Source of the DNA: Antiquaquibacter soli
GTDB lineage: Bacteria; Actinomycetota; Actinomycetes; Actinomycetales; Microbacteriaceae
Length of the DNA stretch: 64,000 bases
Assembly: GCF_030580675.1 (NCBI RefSeq)
Contig: NZ_JAUQUB010000001.1
Span: 930,001-994,000 of the forward strand
Reading direction: 5' to 3'
The position numbers were made by a program, and so were the translations under genes. Positions 1-9,107 of this stretch are shown piece after piece; the first letter of the stretch is position 1; every line of letters begins with the position of its first letter. Below the pieces are notes generated by a model. It searched no databases and had not been told where the DNA came from. It saw only the letters and a list, made by a program, of their open reading frames with translations.

Positions 1-32
1 GGCAGACGCTCTATCCCCTGAGCTATGGGGGC
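1..32 (-). tRNA. tRNA, 5' half only, probably tRNA-Arg
   Basis: Read on the minus strand, the first 32 bases give a 7-base acceptor strand GCCCCCA, TA at positions 8-9, D-stem GCTC paired with GAGC around an AGGGGATA loop, and an anticodon 5' stem TCTGC. The window edge cuts the gene just before the anticodon, so the amino acid cannot be read. Arginine is inferred from the resemblance to actinobacterial tRNA-Arg and from argS lying nearby, as in mycobacteria. The tRNA is divergent from the transglutaminase-like gene at 95. Confidence 0.8.
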
Positions 33-47
33 CAGGAGTGCGGTTCC

Positions 48-56
48 ACAGTACCA
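48..56 (-). promoter_or_regulatory. Extended -10 promoter element for the tRNA
   Basis: The minus strand reads TGGTACTGT, a match to the extended -10 pattern TGnTAnnnT. It lies about 16 bases before the mature tRNA 5' end, which fits the short leaders of tRNA genes. No clear -35 box is seen. Confidence 0.4.
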
Positions 57-94
57 GCGACCGAGGCATCCGCGGCGCATGACAGGATCGACCC

Positions 95-889
95 ATGAAG
101 CGAACCGTCTCCGCCCGACTCGAGCTCGACCTCGCGGGCACCACCAACCTCGTGCTGGAGGCGGCCGTCGCGGAGTCGGCGAACCGGGTCGCCGAGTCGC
201 TGTCGATCGTCCGGGACGGTATCGCGGTGGCCCCCGAGGAGCTCGTCGACATGCACGGCACTCGACTGCATCGGTTCACGAGCGACGCGGGCCGAATGAC
301 CATCGAGTACTCGGCGGATGTGGAGGGTCGCTCCGAGCCCGCCCCCGTGCTCGACCTCGATCTCGTGACCTACCTTCGTCCGAGCCGGTACTGCGAGTCG
401 GACAGCCTCACGCCGACGGCCCGGGCCGAGTTCTCCGGCCTCAGCGGTCACGAGCTCGTCGCCGCCGTCACTCAGTGGGTCGCCGATCGGCTGAGCTACG
501 TGCCGGGCGCGAGCCTGCCCACCGACGGAGCGGAGCAGACGCTCCTCGCCCGTCGGGGTGTGTGCCGCGACTACGCACACCTCGTGATCGCGCTCCTGCG
601 GGCGCTCGACGTGCCCGCCCGAATGGTCGCCGTCTACGCGCCGGGTCTCGACCCGATGGATTTCCACGCGGTCGCGGAGGCTTTCGTCGACGGGGAGTGG
701 TGGGTCGTGGATGCGACGCGCCTCGCACCCCGTCAGAGCCTGCTGCGCATCTCCACCGGTCGCGACGCCGCCGACACCGCGTTCCTCACCAACCACGGAT
801 CGGACTTGCGGCTGCAGCGCCTCGAGGTCCTGGCCATCGTCGACGAGCTGCCGTTCGACGACGGTATCGAGCCGATCCGCCTGGGCTAG
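95..889 (+). CDS. Transglutaminase-like cysteine protease/amidase family protein
   Basis: This is a 264-residue soluble protein of the transglutaminase-like (papain-fold) superfamily. The N-terminal 120 residues resemble the beta-rich domain often found before this core. The catalytic triad is complete: Cys157 in GVCRDYAH, His191 in DFHAVAEAF and Asp206 in WWVVDAT. Family members act as peptidases or amidases; the substrate here is unknown. There is no signal peptide or membrane segment, so it is probably cytoplasmic. The ATG at 95 follows an AGGATCG sequence. Its TAG overlaps the TAG of the convergent lipoprotein gene within one CTAG. Unlike the degenerate family member at 49959, this copy looks catalytically intact. 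Confidence 0.85.
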   Translation: MKRTVSARLELDLAGTTNLVLEAAVAESANRVAESLSIVRDGIAVAPEELVDMHGTRLHRFTSDAGRMTIEYSADVEGRSEPAPVLDLDLVTYLRPSRYCESDSLTPTARAEFSGLSGHELVAAVTQWVADRLSYVPGASLPTDGAEQTLLARRGVCRDYAHLVIALLRALDVPARMVAVYAPGLDPMDFHAVAEAFVDGEWWVVDATRLAPRQSLLRISTGRDAADTAFLTNHGSDLRLQRLEVLAIVDELPFDDGIEPIRLG

Positions 890-1479
890 CCGAGCGCGTC
901 GATGACCGTGATGGCGAAGGGTCCGGCGTCGCCGGGCTCGACGAAGTCCGACGACACCACGCTCACCCAATAGGGGTCCGGGAAGGCGTCAGCCTCGCCG
1001 ACGCCCCCGACGACGCTGAAGTACCCCTCCACCCCGTAGGTCGGCACCGAGTTGCTGTCGCCCACGAGCGAGTTCTTGAGCGCTGTGGACACCTCCGCGG
1101 GGAGCTCCGCGACGGCGACGTCGATCGTCGATCCGCTCGTCGAGTTCACCCACCGGCACGCGGTTCCGCCAGCCGCGACGACGTCCGCGGCGGGGGTGCC
1201 GGCATCCGGATCGAACGCTCCGAGGAGGGCCAGGTTGGGGTTGATGTCGTAGAGCGCCTGGGGGCTGACGAGCTGGTCGCACGCCGCGCTGAACGGGATG
1301 ATCTCGGCCGTCGGCTGCGGGGCGGGGGTGGCCGAACCGGTCGGAGTTGGGGTGGTGGACTGGGACGGCGTCGGCGCGCTCGTCGGGGTTGCCTCGTCGC
1401 TGGGCACGCAAGCCGCCAGCAGGACGGCAGCGGCGAGGGCGGTGACGGGCAGGAGGACGCTGTGTCGGCTCAGTCGCAT
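886..1479 (-). CDS. Putative secreted lipoprotein of unknown function
   Basis: The protein has 197 residues from ATG 1479. It begins with a basic n-region (MRLSRHS), a hydrophobic stretch and the lipobox LLAAC, predicting lipidation of Cys24 and membrane anchoring. A Thr/Pro/Ser-rich linker at about residues 28-60 precedes a globular domain with two Cys in CDQL and CRWV that could form a disulphide. This layout is common among small actinobacterial DUF3558-like lipoproteins, but I cannot assign a function. A GTG at 1494 would add five residues; ATG 1479 is preferred because GAGG lies about 9 bases upstream. It is divergent from argS. Confidence 0.75.
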   Translation of the reverse strand: MRLSRHSVLLPVTALAAAVLLAACVPSDEATPTSAPTPSQSTTPTPTGSATPAPQPTAEIIPFSAACDQLVSPQALYDINPNLALLGAFDPDAGTPAADVVAAGGTACRWVNSTSGSTIDVAVAELPAEVSTALKNSLVGDSNSVPTYGVEGYFSVVGGVGEADAFPDPYWVSVVSSDFVEPGDAGPFAITVIDALG

Positions 1480-1561
1480 GATGACCATCCTCACCCCAGC
1501 GCGCCGTTTCCCCGGGAATGCACGCCGACTCTCGGCAACCTCCCTGGTCGATCAGCCCCGC

Positions 1562-1567
1562 TACGCT
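1562..1567 (+). promoter_or_regulatory. Candidate -10 box (TACGCT) of argS
   Basis: TACGCT ends eight bases before the GTG start of argS, which would place transcription initiation at or next to the start codon. There is no Shine-Dalgarno sequence before the GTG, consistent with a leaderless message. No convincing -35 box is visible, so this is tentative. Confidence 0.35.
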
Positions 1568-1575
1568 TGGCTGTT

Positions 1576-3234
1576 GTGAATCCCGCTGACCTGTCCGCCG
1601 TTCTGCTCGCCATCGTCGTCGACGCGGCCGGCCGACGTGGGGCGACGCCGGAGCTCACTCTCGACGACGTTCCGCTCGAGCGCCCGCGCAACCGCGAGCA
1701 CGGCGACTGGGCCAGCAACATCGCGATGAAGCTCGCGAAGCCGCTCGGCGCCAACCCCCGCGAGTTCGCAGAGGAGATCGCGGCCGGGCTGCGCGAGGTC
1801 GACGGCGTGTCCGCCGTGGATGTCGCTGGCCCCGGCTTCATCAACATCACCCTCGATGCCGCCGCCGCCGGTGCGCTCGCGAAGCGCATCGTCGAGGAGG
1901 GGGCCGACTACGGGCGAGGCGACCTGTATGCGGGCATCCGCATCAACCTCGAGTTCGTCTCCGCGAACCCGACCGGCCCGATCCACATCGGCGGCGTGCG
2001 GTGGGCAGCCGTCGGGGACAGCCTCGCGCGCATCTTCGAGTTCGAGGGCGGTCTGGTCACCCGCGAGTACTACTTCAACGACCACGGAGCGCAGATCGAC
2101 CGCTTCGCGCGCAGCCTCCTCGCGAGCTGGCTCGGCGAGCCGACCCCCGAGGACGGCTACGGCGGCGAGTACATCTCCGACATCGCGTCGCGCGTGATCG
2201 CCGCCTATCCCGGCGACCTGTTCCACATCCCCCGCGATGAGCAGCAGGAGGTGTTCCGCGCGGTGGGCGTCGAGCTCATGTTCGGCGACATCAAGGCGAG
2301 CCTGCACGACTTCGGGGTCGACTTCGACGTCTACTTCCACGAGAACGACCTGCACGAGTCGGGGGCGGTGGACCGCGCCATCCAGCGACTGCGGGACCTC
2401 GGCACGATCTACGAGAAGGACGGCGCCACCTGGTTCCGCTCGACCGACTTCGGCGACGACAAGGACCGCGTCGTCATCAAGTCCGACGGCGAGGCCGGCT
2501 ACATCTCCGGCGACCTGGCGTACTACTTGAACAAGCGCGAGCGCGGCTTCGAACGCAACCTCATCATGTTGGGGGCCGACCACCACGGCTATGTGAAGCG
2601 GCTCATGGCGATGACGGCGGCGTTCGGCGACGAACCATACGTCAACCTGGAGATCCTCATCGGGCAGCTCGTGAACCTCCTCCGCGACGGCGAGCCGCTG
2701 CGGATGTCGAAGCGTGCCGGCACGGTCGTCACCCTCGAGGACCTCGTCGAGTCGGTGGGCGTGGATGCCGGGCGCTACGCCCTCGTGCGTTCGTCCATCG
2801 ACTCCCAGGTCGACATCGACCTCGACCTGTGGAGCAAGTCGACCAATGACAACCCGGTCTTCTACGTCCAGTACGCCCACGCCCGCACTCGCTCGGTCGC
2901 GCGCAATGCGGCCGAGTTCGGCGTCGACCGCTCCGGTTTCGACGCGAGCCTGCTCGACCACGAGACGGAGAGCGTGCTGCTGGGCATCCTCGCCGAGTTC
3001 CCGCGCGTCGTGCGCCACGCCGCCGAGGAGCGCGCCCCCCACCGGGTGGCCCGCTACACCGAGGAGCTCGCAGGTGCCTACCACCGCTGGTACGACGCGC
3101 GTCGCGTGACGCCGCTCGGGGACGAGCCTGTCAGCGACGTGCACCGCACGCGGCTGTGGCTCAACGATGCCGTCGGGCAGGTCATCCGCACCGGCCTCGG
3201 TCTCGTGGGCGTGACCGCCCCGGAGAGGATGTAA
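1576..3234 (+). CDS. argS: Arginyl-tRNA synthetase
   Basis: This class I aminoacyl-tRNA synthetase charges tRNA-Arg with arginine in the cytoplasm. At 552 residues it matches actinobacterial ArgS. The N-terminal Add-1 domain (about 1-110) precedes the catalytic domain with the HIGH-type motif HIGG at residues 137-140, within [10 protein letters not shown]. The KMSKS-type motif is RMSK at 376-379. The C-terminal DALR anticodon-binding domain fills about 430-552. The frame is open far upstream, but homology begins at GTG 1576, and translation upstream of it does not resemble ArgS. It starts the conserved argS-lysA-hom-thrC-thrB-rho gene order and is followed after one base by the next gene. Confidence 0.97.
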   Translation: MNPADLSAVLLAIVVDAAGRRGATPELTLDDVPLERPRNREHGDWASNIAMKLAKPLGANPREFAEEIAAGLREVDGVSAVDVAGPGFINITLDAAAAGALAKRIVEEGADYGRGDLYAGIRINLEFVSANPTGPIHIGGVRWAAVGDSLARIFEFEGGLVTREYYFNDHGAQIDRFARSLLASWLGEPTPEDGYGGEYISDIASRVIAAYPGDLFHIPRDEQQEVFRAVGVELMFGDIKASLHDFGVDFDVYFHENDLHESGAVDRAIQRLRDLGTIYEKDGATWFRSTDFGDDKDRVVIKSDGEAGYISGDLAYYLNKRERGFERNLIMLGADHHGYVKRLMAMTAAFGDEPYVNLEILIGQLVNLLRDGEPLRMSKRAGTVVTLEDLVESVGVDAGRYALVRSSIDSQVDIDLDLWSKSTNDNPVFYVQYAHARTRSVARNAAEFGVDRSGFDASLLDHETESVLLGILAEFPRVVRHAAEERAPHRVARYTEELAGAYHRWYDARRVTPLGDEPVSDVHRTRLWLNDAVGQVIRTGLGLVGVTAPERM

Positions 3235-3235
3235 C

Positions 3236-4141
3236 GTGGCCGAGCCCATCCAGCCGCGGGATGCCGCGACGCCCGCCGAGCAGCCGACCGAGGCCCGGCC
3301 GACCGAGACCCAGCCGACCGAGACCCAGCCGAGCGAGGCCCAGCCGACGCTTGTTATCGAGACCCCCGCTCCGCCGCGCAAGAAGCGCCGCTGGATCGGC
3401 TGGGCGATCGCTGGCGGCGTGCTCGTGGTGCTTCTCGTCGTGGGCTTCTTCGTCGGCGATGCGCTCGCCCGGCAGTTCGCGGAGCAGTACGTGCGCGAAC
3501 GCATCCTTCAGGTCCTCGATCTCGACCCGGACACCCCGGTCGATGTCGACCTCGGACCGGGCTCGCTGCTGCTCCAGGCCGCGCGCGGCAGTGTCGATGT
3601 CGTCACGGTCTCCATCGACGAGCTCACGGTCGGCGAGGTCACTGCGGGGGCCGTGCTCACGGCGACCGGCGTGCCGCTCGACGACTCGAAGCCCGTCGAG
3701 TCGCTCGACATCGTCGCGACGGTGAGCGAGGAGAACGTGCAGAAGCTCTCGAGCTACCTCAGCGGCATCGAGCTCGAGTCGATCGAGCTCGGCCGCGGAG
3801 TCATCACCGTCGGCACGAACCTCAACCTCCTGTTCCTGACCCTCCCGGTCACGGTCGACCTCGTGCCCTCCGCCTCGGGCTCGGGCGTCGTCTTCGAACC
3901 CGAGACGATCACCCTCGACGACCAGGCCATCTCCGTGGACGACTTGCGCAACAACCCCATCGTCGGGTCGCTCGCGAGCTCGCTCCTCAACTCCCAGGAG
4001 TTCTGCGTCGCCTCGTCGCTGCCGAAGGCGCTCCAGGTCACCGACGTGGTGGTCTCCGGCACGAACCTCGTCGTGACGCTCACGGGCGGGGGAGTCGCGC
4101 TCTCCAGCCCCGACCTGACGACGAACGGCACGTGCCCTTAA
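3236..4141 (+). CDS. DUF2993 (LmeA-like) membrane-anchored lipid-binding protein
   Basis: The protein has 301 residues. An acidic, Pro/Thr-rich cytoplasmic N-terminus contains a short repeat (PTETQ twice, then PSEAQ) at about 20-40. One transmembrane segment follows a KKRRW basic patch at about 53-77. The rest is an extracytoplasmic domain of DUF2993 type, including the typical VDVDLGPGSLLLQAARGSVD region. The best-known relative is mycobacterial LmeA, a phosphatidylinositol-binding protein involved in lipomannan elongation; a lipid-binding role here is inferred. The GTG start lies one base after the argS stop, so the two genes are probably co-transcribed. Confidence 0.75.
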   Translation: MAEPIQPRDAATPAEQPTEARPTETQPTETQPSEAQPTLVIETPAPPRKKRRWIGWAIAGGVLVVLLVVGFFVGDALARQFAEQYVRERILQVLDLDPDTPVDVDLGPGSLLLQAARGSVDVVTVSIDELTVGEVTAGAVLTATGVPLDDSKPVESLDIVATVSEENVQKLSSYLSGIELESIELGRGVITVGTNLNLLFLTLPVTVDLVPSASGSGVVFEPETITLDDQAISVDDLRNNPIVGSLASSLLNSQEFCVASSLPKALQVTDVVVSGTNLVVTLTGGGVALSSPDLTTNGTCP

Positions 4142-4180
4142 GGGCGGGGTAACACGAGAGAGCGCGCCCGCCGCTCCCGG

Positions 4181-4186
4181 TACTAT
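4181..4186 (+). promoter_or_regulatory. Candidate -10 box (TACTAT) upstream of lysA
   Basis: TACTAT lies 69 bases before the lysA GTG, in the 114-base gap after the DUF2993 gene. It would give a leader of about 63 bases. The preceding GC-rich stretch has no good -35 box. I see no lysine riboswitch-like structure in this short leader. Confidence 0.4.
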
Positions 4187-4255
4187 GGGTTCCGGCTTCA
4201 GGGACCAATCCGGGTTCGCTCGCCTCACTCGACCGTTCGCCCTCGTGAGGTAACC

Positions 4256-5641
4256 GTGTCCACCAATCCGCTCGCTCCGTCGTGGCTTGCCGTGCCCGAG
4301 GACGCCAACGCGCTGCCCGCCGCCGTCTGGTCGCTGAACGCCCACCGTACGGCCTCCGGCGAACTGGAGATCGCGGGCGTCTCTGCGACCGCCGTCGCCG
4401 CCGAGTTCGGCACCCCCGTCTACGTCGTCGACGAGGCGGATGCCCGCGCCCGCGCCCGCCGCATCCGCGAGTCCTTCGACCGCGAGTTCGCTCGCGTCGG
4501 CAGCGCCGCGAAGGTGTACTACGCCGGCAAGGCGTTCCTCTCCACCGAGGTCGCGCGCTGGGTGACCCAGGAGGGTCTCAACATCGACGTCGCGAGCGGC
4601 GGCGAGATGGCGGTCGCCCTTGCCGCGGGAGTCGACCCAGCCCGCCTGGGACTCCACGGCAACAACAAGTCGCTCGCCGAGCTCGATCGGGCGGTGTCCG
4701 TCGGAGTCGGCGCGATCGTCATCGACAGCGTGGTCGAGATCGAGCGCGTCGCCGCTGCCGCCGAGCGCCACGGCCGGGTGCAGCCGGTCCGGCTCCGCAT
4801 CAACTCGGGCGTGCACGCGTCGACCCACGAGTACCTCGCGACCGCTCGCGAGGACCAGAAGTTCGGCATCCCGCTCGCCGACGCCCCCGCAGCGGTCGCC
4901 CGCATCCGCGCCCACGAGTCGCTGGGCTTCCTCGGGCTGCACTCCCACATCGGCTCGCAGATCTTCGAGTCGGACGGCTTCGCTGAGGCAGCGCGGCGCC
5001 TCTTCGCGCTCCACGCCGAGCTGCTCGAAGGGGGCGACGTGCCGGAACTCAACCTTGGCGGCGGCTTCGGCATCGCCTACACCTCCGTCGACGACCCGCT
5101 CGACATCGATGAGATCGCTCGCCGCTTCGCGGACATCGTCGCGGGTGGGGCGGCGGAGCTCGGCATCCCCGTTCCCGTTGTCGCGATCGAACCCGGCCGC
5201 TCGGTCATCGGTCCGTCGACGACGACGCTCTACACGGTCGGCACCATCAAGGACGTCGAGGTCGACGGTCACATCCGCAAGTACGTCTCCGTCGATGGCG
5301 GCATGAGCGACAACATCCGCCCGTCCCTCTACGGTGCGAACTACTCCGCCCGCATCGCGAGCCGGGTGTCGGATGCCCCGGCCGCCCTCGTCCGCGTGGC
5401 GGGCAAGCACTGCGAGTCCGGCGACATCCTCGTGCACGCCGACTACCTGCCCGCCGACGTCGAGGCCGGAGACCTTCTCGCCATCCCGGCGACCGGCGCG
5501 TACGGCTGGGCGATGGCGAGCAACTACAACTACCTCGGACGCCCGCCGGTCGTCGCGGTTCGCGATGGCGTCGCCCGCGTGATCGTGCGGGGCGAGACCG
5601 AGTCCGACTTGCTGAGCAGAGACATGGGAGTCGCCCAGTGA
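4256..5641 (+). CDS. lysA: Diaminopimelate decarboxylase
   Basis: This PLP enzyme carries out the last step of lysine synthesis, meso-diaminopimelate to L-lysine plus CO2. It has 461 residues, fold type III. The PLP-binding lysine is K92 in YYAGKAF. The family motifs HIGSQI (about 230), GGGFGIAY (about 270), the EPGRS phosphate-binding loop and CESGDIL near the C-terminus are all present. GTG 4256 follows a GTGAGG ribosome-binding site. Its TGA overlaps the hom start in GTGA, indicating translational coupling in a lysine/threonine operon. Confidence 0.96.
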   Translation: MSTNPLAPSWLAVPEDANALPAAVWSLNAHRTASGELEIAGVSATAVAAEFGTPVYVVDEADARARARRIRESFDREFARVGSAAKVYYAGKAFLSTEVARWVTQEGLNIDVASGGEMAVALAAGVDPARLGLHGNNKSLAELDRAVSVGVGAIVIDSVVEIERVAAAAERHGRVQPVRLRINSGVHASTHEYLATAREDQKFGIPLADAPAAVARIRAHESLGFLGLHSHIGSQIFESDGFAEAARRLFALHAELLEGGDVPELNLGGGFGIAYTSVDDPLDIDEIARRFADIVAGGAAELGIPVPVVAIEPGRSVIGPSTTTLYTVGTIKDVEVDGHIRKYVSVDGGMSDNIRPSLYGANYSARIASRVSDAPAALVRVAGKHCESGDILVHADYLPADVEAGDLLAIPATGAYGWAMASNYNYLGRPPVVAVRDGVARVIVRGETESDLLSRDMGVAQ

Positions 5642-6948
5642 TCGAATACCGCAATCTCCGCGTCGCCGTCCTCGGCGGCGGGTCCGTCGGCTCGCAGGTG
5701 GCCGCCTTGCTGCTGCAGCACGGCGAGGAGCTCGCCGCTCGCGCCGGCGCCGGCCTCGAGCTCGTCGGCGTCGCCGTGCGGAACCCGGATGCTCCGCGCG
5801 ACACCGACATCCCCGCCCACCTCATCACGACCGACGCCGAGTCGCTCATCCTCGGCGCGGACATCGTCGTCGAGCTCATCGGCGGCATCGAGCCGGCCCG
5901 CACCTACATCCTGCAGGCGCTCAACTCGGGCGCTGACGTGATCACCGCCAACAAGGCGGTGCTCGCCAACCACGGTCCGGAGCTCTTCGAGGCGGCCGAG
6001 CAGGTGGGGGCGCAGCTGTATTACGAGGCCGCCGTCGGCGGAGCCATCCCGATCATCCGCCCGCTGCGCGACAGCCTCGCCGGCGACCGGGTCAAGCGCA
6101 TCCTCGGCATCGTCAACGGCACCACGAACTACATCCTCGACCGCATGGACACCCGAGGGGACGAGCTCCGCGAGGCGCTCGCTGAGGCCACGAGGCTCGG
6201 CTACGCCGAGGCCGACCCGACCGCCGACATCGGCGGCTTCGACGCCGCGAACAAGGCCGCGATCCTCGCGAGCCTCGCCTTCCACACGACCGTCTCGCTC
6301 GACGAGGTCTACTGCGAGGGCATCACGGGCGTCACCGGAGAGCAGGTGCGCGCTGCGCGCAAGGCCGGCTACGTCGTCAAGCTCCTGGCCATCTGCGAGC
6401 GCATCACGGCCGACGGCGTCGAAGGCGTCTCGGCGCGGGTCCATCCTGCGCTCGTGCCGCTCGACCACCCGCTCGCGGCGGTGCACGGCGCGAACAACGC
6501 CGTGTTCGTCGAGGCGGAGGCGGCCGGCAGCCTCATGTTCTACGGGGCGGGCGCCGGGGGAGTGGAGACCGCCTCCGCGGTGCTCGGCGACCTCGTCTCC
6601 GCCGCTCGTCGGCACGTCGCCGGGGGGCCGGGGGTCGCTGAGTCGACGCACGCGAACCTGCCCGTGTTCCCGATCGCGAGCGCGATCACCCGGTACCAGG
6701 TGACCCTCGAGGTCAACGACGAGCCGGGCGTGCTCGCGACGATCGCGCAGCTGTTCAGCGACCACTCGGTCTCGGTCGAGGCCGTCTCGCAGTCCGTCGC
6801 GGGCGGTCAGGGGGCCGAGCGACCCACCGCTACCCTTGTCATTGTCACGCACGAGGCGATCGAGTCGTCGCTCGCCGCAACCGTGGCCTCCCTCACGGCG
6901 AGCCCCGTCGTGGCGAGCGTCGTGTCCGTCCTGCGAGTTGAAGGATAG
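5638..6948 (+). CDS. hom: Homoserine dehydrogenase
   Basis: Homoserine dehydrogenase reduces aspartate semialdehyde to homoserine with NAD(P)H, the branch point towards threonine and methionine. The protein has 436 residues. The Rossmann loop is GGGSVGSQVA near the N-terminus, followed by ITANKAVLANHG, GGAIPIIRPL and the catalytic region TADIGGFDAANKAAI. A C-terminal ACT domain (about 350-430, YQVTLEVNDEPGVLATIAQL) is the usual site of threonine feedback inhibition in actinobacteria. It starts inside the lysA stop codon, and thrC begins three bases after it. Confidence 0.96.
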   Translation: MIEYRNLRVAVLGGGSVGSQVAALLLQHGEELAARAGAGLELVGVAVRNPDAPRDTDIPAHLITTDAESLILGADIVVELIGGIEPARTYILQALNSGADVITANKAVLANHGPELFEAAEQVGAQLYYEAAVGGAIPIIRPLRDSLAGDRVKRILGIVNGTTNYILDRMDTRGDELREALAEATRLGYAEADPTADIGGFDAANKAAILASLAFHTTVSLDEVYCEGITGVTGEQVRAARKAGYVVKLLAICERITADGVEGVSARVHPALVPLDHPLAAVHGANNAVFVEAEAAGSLMFYGAGAGGVETASAVLGDLVSAARRHVAGGPGVAESTHANLPVFPIASAITRYQVTLEVNDEPGVLATIAQLFSDHSVSVEAVSQSVAGGQGAERPTATLVIVTHEAIESSLAATVASLTASPVVASVVSVLRVEG

Positions 6949-6951
6949 TAA

Positions 6952-8028
6952 GTGGCCCACCAGTGGCGCGGAGTGCTCCGCGAATACGCCGACCGTCTCG
7001 ACATCTCGGATGCGACGCCCATCATCACCCTCGGTGAGGGCGGCACCCCGCTCATCCCCGCTGCCGCGCTGAACCGCCGCACTGGCGCCAACGTCTGGGT
7101 GAAGTTCGAGGGGATGAACCCCACCGGCTCGTTCAAGGATCGCGGCATGACGATGGCGGTCTCCAAGGCGGTCGAGCACGGGGCGAAGGCGATCATCTGC
7201 GCGTCCACCGGCAATACCTCGGCCTCCGCTGCGGCCTACGCCGCGCACGCGGGCATCACCGCCGCGGTGCTCGTCCCGGAGGGCAAGATCGCGATGGGCA
7301 AGCTCAGCCAGGCGATCGCCCACAACGGCCAGCTCATCCAGCTGCAGGGCAACTTCGACGACTGTCTCGAGATCGCCCGCGAGCTCGCCGAGAACTACCC
7401 CGTCCACCTCGTGAACTCGGTGAACAACGACCGCATCGAGGGTCAGAAGACGGCCGCGTTCGAGGTCGTCGAGGTGCTCGGCGACGCACCCGACTTCCAC
7501 TTCGTCCCCGTCGGCAACGCCGGCAACTACACGGCGTACCACCGCGGCTACACCGAGGAGCTCGCGGTGGGCGCGACCACGCGGATGCCCCGGATGTTCG
7601 GCTTCCAGGCGGAGGGCAGCGCCCCGATCGTCACCGGCTCGGTCGTGAAGAACCCCGACACGATCGCCTCGGCGATCCGCATCGGCAACCCGGCGAGCTG
7701 GGAGCTCGCGATCGCGGCGCGCGAGAACAGCGACGGCTACTTCGGCGCGATCTCCGACGAGAAGATTCTCGAGGCGCACCGCATCCTCTCGGCCGAGGTC
7801 GGCATCTTCGTGGAGCCCGCCTCCGCGATCAGCGTCGCGGGGCTGCTCGAGCGCGCGGAGGCGGGGCAGATCCCGCGCGGCTCCACGGTCGTGCTCACAG
7901 TGACCGGCCACGGCCTCAAGGACCCGCAGTGGGCACTGCGTACCGCCGACGGCGGCGAGGTCCAGCCCACGATCGTTCCGGTCGACACCGCGGAGGTGGC
8001 GAGCGTGCTGGGACTGGTCGGCGCATGA
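6952..8028 (+). CDS. thrC: Threonine synthase
   Basis: Threonine synthase converts O-phosphohomoserine to threonine using PLP. The protein has 358 residues, the compact form found in actinobacteria. The Schiff-base lysine is K62 in GSFKDRGMT. The glycine-rich phosphate loop GNAGNYTAY and the [14 protein letters not shown] segment are typical of fold type II PLP enzymes. The GTG start follows the hom stop closely, and its own TGA overlaps the thrB ATG in ATGA, so the operon continues with thrB. Confidence 0.96.
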   Translation: MAHQWRGVLREYADRLDISDATPIITLGEGGTPLIPAAALNRRTGANVWVKFEGMNPTGSFKDRGMTMAVSKAVEHGAKAIICASTGNTSASAAAYAAHAGITAAVLVPEGKIAMGKLSQAIAHNGQLIQLQGNFDDCLEIARELAENYPVHLVNSVNNDRIEGQKTAAFEVVEVLGDAPDFHFVPVGNAGNYTAYHRGYTEELAVGATTRMPRMFGFQAEGSAPIVTGSVVKNPDTIASAIRIGNPASWELAIAARENSDGYFGAISDEKILEAHRILSAEVGIFVEPASAISVAGLLERAEAGQIPRGSTVVLTVTGHGLKDPQWALRTADGGEVQPTIVPVDTAEVASVLGLVGA

Positions 8029-8966
8029 CGACCCTCGTCGGCCGCACGGCGAGCGTGAAGGTCCCCGCGACCTCGGCCAATCTCGGGCCCGGCTTCGACA
8101 CGCTCGGCCTGTCGCTCGCCCTCTACGACGAGCTCGAGGTGACGGCGACCGAGGCGGGTGTGCGGGTCGACATCGAGGGCGTGGGCGCCGGCGAGGTGCC
8201 CACCGACGAGTCCAACCTGGTGGTGCGCTCGATCGCCCACGCGTTCGCGCACTACGGGGTACCGCTGCCGGGGTTGCACCTGAAGGCGAAGAACTCGATC
8301 CCGCACGGGCGCGGGCTCGGGTCATCCGCCGCAGCGATCGTGTCCGGGATCATGGCGGCGAAGGGACTCCTCGAGGGCGTGGTCGACATCGACTCGGATG
8401 CCCTGCTCACGCTCGCGACGGAGCTCGAGGGCCACCCCGACAACGTCGCCCCGGCCATCTTCGGCGGCCTGACGATCGCGTGGACGACCCCGGACGGCCC
8501 GCGTGCCAAGAAGCTCATCGTGCACCGCGGCGTCTCCCCGGTGGTGTGCGTGCCCGCCGCGACCATGTCGACGGCTCTCGCTCGCAGCCTCCAGCCGGAG
8601 TCGGTTCCCCACGCGGATGCCGTGTTCAACGTCTCCCGGTCGGCGCTGCTCATCGCGGCGCTCCTTCAGAGCCCCGAGTTGCTCCTCGAGGCCACCGAGG
8701 ACAAGCTGCATCAGGACTACCGCGCGAGCGCCATGCCGGAGACGTACGAGCTCATCCAGGTGCTGCGCCGGCACGGGCTCGCGGCGGTCGTCTCGGGCGC
8801 CGGACCGTCGATCCTCGTGCTCGCGAGCGACCCGTCGCAGCGCCTCGTCGCGGCGGAGCTCGTGGCGGAGGCATCGTCCAACCCGTGGGAGGCGCTCCTG
8901 CTCGCCGTCGATTTCAAAGGTGCTACAGTGATCACGCACGAGGTAGAAGCAGCGGCCCAGCCGTAA
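8025..8966 (+). CDS. thrB: Homoserine kinase
   Basis: This GHMP-family kinase phosphorylates homoserine to O-phosphohomoserine, the substrate of the preceding enzyme. The protein has 313 residues from ATG 8025, chosen because it overlaps the thrC stop and is followed at once by family sequence ([15 protein letters not shown]). The ATP loop is [12 protein letters not shown] at about residues 92-103, and the third GHMP motif is [10 protein letters not shown] near the C-terminus. It is the last gene of the lysine/threonine operon. Its 3' end carries a likely promoter for rho. Confidence 0.96.
   Translation: MTTLVGRTASVKVPATSANLGPGFDTLGLSLALYDELEVTATEAGVRVDIEGVGAGEVPTDESNLVVRSIAHAFAHYGVPLPGLHLKAKNSIPHGRGLGSSAAAIVSGIMAAKGLLEGVVDIDSDALLTLATELEGHPDNVAPAIFGGLTIAWTTPDGPRAKKLIVHRGVSPVVCVPAATMSTALARSLQPESVPHADAVFNVSRSALLIAALLQSPELLLEATEDKLHQDYRASAMPETYELIQVLRRHGLAAVVSGAGPSILVLASDPSQRLVAAELVAEASSNPWEALLLAVDFKGATVITHEVEAAAQP
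8921..8929 (+). promoter_or_regulatory. Extended -10 promoter for rho inside the thrB 3' end
   Basis: TGCTACAGT fits the extended -10 pattern TGnTAnnnT. It lies in the last codons of thrB, about 180 bases before the rho start. It would give rho a leader of about 170 bases; bases 8967-9107 hold no gene. Long rho leaders are known sites of autoregulation in other bacteria, so the placement is plausible. Confidence 0.45.
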
Positions 8967-9107
8967 TTCCCTCGAACAGCACCATCACCCTCGCCTCCCC
9001 GGGCGATTCCGCGCATCCGCGCGACATCCCTCTCGCAGGGGCCGGGAAGGCGATCAGCTCTCCACCGGGATGCACAGCCGCCCGGCAGGGGGAAGGATCC
9101 CAAGCAA

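Noticed and set aside
4142-4255. A lysine riboswitch before lysA
   Set aside because: The leader after the likely promoter is only about 63 bases, far too short for the L box, and no matching helices are visible.
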